From positions 26,508,001 to 26,572,000 of the forward strand of contig NC_135359.1 in assembly GCF_051622035.1 (NCBI RefSeq): a DNA stretch of 64,000 nucleotides, read 5' to 3'. The notes beneath the pieces are model-generated. The model had not been told where the DNA came from and made no database searches. It worked only from the letters and a program-made list of their open reading frames with translations. The position numbers and the translations under genes were made by a program. This document shows positions 59,273-64,000 of the stretch, piece after piece; positions within the stretch are counted from its first letter, which is position 1, and each line of letters starts with the position of its first letter. Source of the DNA: Arctopsyche grandis (lineage: Eukaryota; Arthropoda; Insecta; Trichoptera; Hydropsychidae).

Positions 59273-59340
59273 GAGACTACCAGCTCTTTGAGGATGGAGA
59301 TGTTTGTGGGTCTTGCGGTCCATGGTATGCGCAGCATCCG
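59273..59340 (-). pseudogene. RTE-type polymerase fragment (RMLRIPWTAR)
   Basis: The minus strand reads RMLRIPWTARPTNISILKEL, then a stop at about 59273. The motif R-[MLR]-L-R-I-[PS]-W-T is a well-known landmark between the RT and the C-terminus of RTE-type polymerases. Orientation and order agree with the C-terminal piece at 57860-58052. Confidence 0.7.
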
Positions 59341-59343
59341 TTT

Positions 59344-59400
59344 CCAATAGGATTCCAATAAGTTGCCAATAGGATTCTAATAAGTTGCCAATAGGATTCC
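59344..59400. repeat. 22-bp tandem repeat, 2.6 copies
   Basis: Unit CCAATAGGATTC[C/T]AATAAGTTG at 59344, 59366 and 59388 (partial). Confidence 0.9.
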
Positions 59401-59404
59401 AAAA

Positions 59405-59545
59405 ATACCGAAATTTTTAATACCGGTATTACCGTAAGAGAAAAAAACGGTATTACCGGTACTAAATTTTGTAATATTGGTTATGTTGAAATTCTGGATT
59501 TATCTGAATACCGGTATTATATATACCGGTACTACCGGTATTGCA
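59405..59545. repeat. ACCGGTA palindrome cluster
   Basis: ATACCGGTATTACCG, CGGTATTACCGGTAC, ATACCGGTATTATATATACC and GGTACTACCGGTATTGC occur within 140 bp. Many self-complementary CCGGTATTACCGG units suggest a small hAT-like or simple palindromic element. Confidence 0.5.
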
Positions 59546-59639
59546 ATTTCAAGTTATTAATATATAAGAATACGAACAATTGCGTTTTTTTCGTAAAACA
59601 ATTTTTGCGGTTTCCTTACATCGAGTTTACACTTTGACT

Positions 59640-60008
59640 ATAGTTGTGGACCCCTGGTATTTGACCAACCACAGAAGCCCTCCCACCCGTTGTCTGTGTT
59701 GTCGAGAAAGCGTTGCTGGCGTTTCATTGCAGTGTTGGGTTGCTGTCGCGTCGGTCGTCGCGTGCATGATGCACAATCGCACCCAAAACTTTGAACTGCA
59801 CCGAAGATCATCTCAACGCCACGAAGCAACACACTGACGACAACGGTGCTGATAAATTGAGAGTTCGTCTGAAAATTTTCGCATTCCACGGAAAAGCCGC
59901 AAATAAACTGTGTGATCTGTGACCGTTTGGTTCGCCGAGTGCTGCGCGCTGCTGCGTGGAGACTTGCTCGGACTACGTGCACACACACACACACACACAC
60001 ACCCAAAA
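59640..60008 (+). promoter_or_regulatory. Promoter/5' UTR region of the second gene
   Basis: Richer in G+C and CG dinucleotides than the flanks, and directly upstream of an ATG with a following donor. A (CA)n run of about 12 units (59979-60001) sits 7 bp before the ATG. Frames open on the minus strand here are explained by composition and by the CA run. The start site is not resolved. Confidence 0.4.
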
Positions 60009-60047
60009 ATGATCTACGGAAGAAGCTACGACATGGACAAGGAGACG
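60009..60047 (+). CDS. Second gene, first coding exon (partial gene)
   Basis: Thirteen codons, MIYGRSYDMDKET, then a good donor ACG|GTGAGA in phase 0. The ATG is preceded by CCCAAAA, a favourable insect context. The downstream sequence is AT-rich, with no in-frame coding continuation recognised before the window ends at 64000, so the intron is at least 3.9 kb. The peptide is hydrophilic with no signal peptide, so a cytoplasmic or nuclear product is likely. I cannot name the protein from 13 residues. Confidence 0.6.
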
Positions 60048-63000
60048 GTGAGATTATATTTTAAATATTATTAAATTGTACATTTTTAAAGCATGATTTT
60101 GTGTGTGAAAATTGGCGATAGTATGAGGCAATTTGAAATGGTTCAGAATGTTTAAAGCGCTTGTACATATTAGTCTCTGAATATATTGAATGAAAATTTT
60201 AGTCTACAAGCAACTATATAGTTATTTAAAAATTGTAATTAAATTATGCATATGTTTTTTTAAGGATTTCAAATTTAAATGTTGAAGCTAATGACTGTAA
60301 AAGTTGCTAGCTTGTTCATGACTGACTTTCGTTACAGTTTAGCCTTTTCCAATCTGATTTTGTGAGATAATTATTTTTCAACATCGAACTATCGGAAGCG
60401 ATTTAAATTTCTATCGGTGACCAAACCGCGCAAAATGCCAAAGTTTTAAGCCGATCGGACGAATTGAATATTGCCTGAACGATTAGCGAAGTGAATTATT
60501 AGTGAAACAGCGTGGCTTATCATTCGATTGACAACTATTGATTGAATGAATTTTGGTACACTTTGTATAAAATTATTTAAGTTTTAGCATGTTTATTATT
60601 TTTAAATAAATTAAAAAGGATAATCATGCTTTCAATGTGTTTTATATTCATCATTTCTATCTGTTTCATATTTTTTAAAACGTATTTGAAGTAATGGAAT
60701 CAATCATGAAACTTTTATTTTCTTGTATAAAAACTTAAGCTCATGGGTTTCATTTCTTAGTAGAGTATTTCAATAAGTAGTGTGCACTGGAAGTAGTCGA
60801 CATTTAAATGACGATCCATCAAAATGATATTACTTTAACTACCCAATGCTTATTGCAATAGTTGCATAGTTTATATTTGAAATGAAATTCATATTCAATT
60901 TGAAAGCATATAGTTAATTAGATGATATTATTGTTCACGTTGAATGCAATTCTTCGAATCATTATACATGTGATCTTGAGTCAAAAATCTAGTCTTGTTA
61001 GATTTTATTTTTATGATGTTTTCGTTTGTGCTAGAGATAATAATGCCTAAACTAACATAATAAGAGTCGGGAAGATTTTACACGTTGACTCTATTCAAGA
61101 TGGGCTTTTCACAGTCTGCGATAGCGTCAGCATACTAACGAGAGCGTGTTGTTTACACGAGAGATTTCGGCTTGCAACTAATTTTGGCTCGATTGAATAA
61201 ATTATAAGCAGACGGCCATTATGTGTGCGTTTGTTTTTGTAGTTGTTACATCTGCACACCGCCAGAATGTCTAATGTATTTTTTTTTTGTTTAATATTTT
61301 TTATTTGGTTATTTAATTTTGGCGCATTTAAATAAATATACGTTTTAAATTCAACAAGGAAAAAAATACTCGTTTGAAATTAATTTAACGATTTTGCGAG
61401 TCGTCACAGATAATTATAGACTAACGACGCGCAATTGCTGCAAGGCAAAAGCTCCGAGTTAAATTGTAATAAAAATATCTCACTTTTCCTAATCGAATAT
61501 TGTTAAAGAATTCGCATGAGCATTACACGCATATATTTAGCGAGAGGACCACACCGAATGACCTCAAGTTTGTTATCAAATATGCATTGAAACAGATAGC
61601 TTTTACAACGATGTTGCTCGATAAGGTGTTTACAAATCGCACGCGTAAGAAAGCGCCCGATGCCGTTGAAGATCCGCATTTCGCACTTTTCTGTCGAAAA
61701 TTGCAACGAGTCTCGTTTTCTTTGTGTCGAAAACTACATAGTACGTATTGTAAGTTTTCACGCCCAAAACCACGTGCGAAATTTCAATTATATTTGGTTT
61801 TCCGATTTGAATTTGTAATTTTTATGGAACATGATGTGCATAATTGGTGTCGGTAATTTATTCGCGCGTGTGCGTGAGTAGCGAATTAGCCAATCGGTAA
61901 TTTTATTGCCATGTGGAATACTATCTCACTAATGAATTTATCGTTGAATGTGCACGGTGTTAATTTAAAAATATTTTTATAGTGTACTTATTCCAAAATG
62001 GTTTTTAACGATCGCGCAAATGTGCATACGAATCGAGCCGCCATATTTATTAAATGATGTAATTCACGCTTCAAAGAGTGTATACATATTTGGAATTCCT
62101 TCTTTATAGTGTTTTTGATGTACTATATCAAATTTGTTGCGATTTCGTCACAAAAGAATGTGCGTAAAGTTTTCTAACGAATCGAGGCGGAGTCCTACTC
62201 CTAGCAAAACCGCAAAGCCGCGTTGTCATTCATTGTTCAATTGTTCTAGCCGTGTTATGAAGTTTATTAGAAACGTGTAATTACAATGTAATGGATAATT
62301 TATTCACCATATTTATTATCCATTGTCGAGAAGCAGACAGACAGTTGCGTTCTTCAACTCGTATTCTGATTTAAGATAATTTAATTTGATTTTTATCATA
62401 CGAAGTAGGTTTACAAGATGATATACCTTCATATGTAGGTATAAATTAATCTTACTCGGTCATCTTCAGACAAGGTTTATCGCATTGGATCATTTTATAA
62501 TCATACATATTCATTTCAATTACATTCATATATAGCACATCTTTTCATATTTCGATCGACATCAAAATTCTAAACTTTTCTCCTAAAAAAGAGTTCTTTT
62601 GCATTGAGTATAAATCAATCTAGTATGTAGCATTTCCTCACAAGGTTTTACCGATTGTTTAATTTTCAAATAGTTGCGGTTTTTCCCCGTTATTTCAACC
62701 AATAAAATTCGCTTTGTTTTGCATCCATAGAACGTGTCCCAATTTTTGCAACTGAAGTCTTTCAATGGAGATTTTCGTATCTCTACGGCTCTAATTTTGC
62801 AATGCTATATTATGTGTATGAAGACAGGTATATTAGGCTGTATTTTATTAGTTATAGCTGGTGTTAAATGTGGTATTTCCTGTAAGGCAATAGTTGTGTA
62901 ATAAACGCTGAGCGTTTATCGTGTGAACGAGCGAAAAATATTATTGCAAATAAATAGTCGAAGTATAATTGCAATTCGACATGCGATGCGCGTGCTTTCC

Positions 63001-64000
63001 TCGCAACTATGAAAAGATTAGCCGTCAATTAAGAGTTGAGGATTGTTCTTCAAAAGCATTCGATCAATAGTTAACGGCGAAGTACCGGTTAATTACCGCA
63101 ACGATCGTTAACTCGCACACATACATATCTCGAGCCGTATCGCATCCACCGAACTCGGGCTTTGTTTTGATGTGAAAATTCATTCACATTTATTTTGTGT
63201 ATTATTTTCCTTGTTACTTTCGTAGAAATTATGCTGTTTTTTTCATTTTTTTCCAATTAACGTGAGTATTAAGGTCATGCGTATCCTTCGGGAACCACAA
63301 CTTTGCGGTTTTGCGCGACAAATTATTCACCGTTTATGATTTTGCGAAGCACGTTCTAGTCAAAAGGATGGATGCTACTCGTTTTTGCGGTTTTAACAGC
63401 ACGTAAAATGATTCACTTACAATTGGACGATTACATGCAAAACGACGCAGTAAATTACACTGAACTTGCCGTCTTATTCTTTTTTAAATTCACACATTTT
63501 TATCCAGTCCATATATGTACTTGTATAGAAAAAATATGCCATAATGCTCCAATATAATCTAGATATGGAATCCTTTAACCTTTTGATCGTACATATTATG
63601 TACCTATGTATTATATTAACATGTACATAGTATCAAATATCTATGTAACATGTACATAGTACTTATAAACTTCTAGAAAGTTTCAATTTTTCATAGTTTT
63701 TCAAAGAACACAGTTTGGTGTGTAATACAAAATAAAAATAAAAGAAAGATATAGCAAAATGCTTATTTAAAAATTCAATTAAGAGAAAAAATCAATTTTT
63801 AAAACTGTTTTCAATTGTTTTTCTGAAAGCTACGGTTTGCTTCTAGTCAATGTCGAATTGTGTGAGTACTTTCTTCATTATTTCGTCATATGGTTTCGAA
63901 ATGGTGCAATAGCGTTTAATTCGAAACGTGCATTTTTTCCTCCTGTACTATGGAGTGTTTGAGAGCAAAGCAACTCATCTCATGTATGTATTTTACCCGT
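60048..64000 (+). other. First intron of the second gene (runs off the window)
   Basis: No exon recognised. GC-richer patches at about 61080-61260, 61380-61860 and 62930-63140 have short open frames on both strands (the longest is 118 codons, 61500-61856) without family resemblance and may be regulatory. AACATGTACATAGTA occurs twice at 63620-63661. Confidence 0.4.

Noticed and set aside
58985..59347. 120-codon minus-strand frame
   Set aside because: It runs through an RTE fragment read in the wrong frame and a SINE head; not a gene.
61500..61856. 118-codon + strand frame in the second gene's intron
   Set aside because: No family motif, no splice context, and an overlapping antisense frame. 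Probably due to locally higher G+C.

Overview
The window is AT-rich nuclear DNA of an insect. The evidence is GT-AG introns (one about 21 kb), very many short TACATATGTATGTA-type palindromes of the kind common in fly genomes, and Tc1-like, hAT-like, RTE-like and jockey/CR1-like transposon debris. I cannot fix the order from sequence alone.

The main gene is on the + strand. A signal-peptide exon (14985-15071) is followed by a 21.2-kb intron and then a cluster of coding exons (36225-48599). Twelve exons join in one frame to about 2,529 codons. Every junction is phase 0 and every coding exon length is a multiple of three. The product is a secreted Thr/Ser/Asn-rich, mostly disordered protein with poly-Thr runs, an 18-residue tandem repeat, a duplicated LPNNT motif, a repeated S-[IV]-E-[DE]-D module and a Gly-rich, helix-like C-terminus. 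I see no cysteine in it. It is mucin-like or matrix/cuticle-like, and I do not recognise an established symbol. A GC-rich alternative last exon (39814-39972) with its own AATAAA would give a short isoform of about 849 aa. An inverted repeat overlaps its polypyrimidine tract.

A second gene begins at 60009 with a 13-codon first exon and a donor site. The rest lies beyond the window.

The flanks and introns hold most of the mobile DNA. Positions 1.5-8.7 kb carry pieces of several non-LTR retrotransposons. Positions 8.8-10.15 kb form an inverted/direct repeat array around long (TA)n tracts. The large intron holds a complete but frameshifted Tc1-like element (19565-21187) whose transposase appears to contain a 71-bp intron, next to a 453-bp TA-flanked MITE. 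Downstream of the main gene, a hAT-like element with an 8-bp target duplication carries a palindromic CACTG element nested inside it. Four copies of one tRNA-derived SINE family are spread over 32.8-59.2 kb. RTE fragments and a repeat field studded with CTTCCGGTT lie at 53.6-59.3 kb.

No rRNA, functional tRNA or CRISPR array was seen. Calls rest on reading motifs and splice signals by eye. No database search or alignment program was run.
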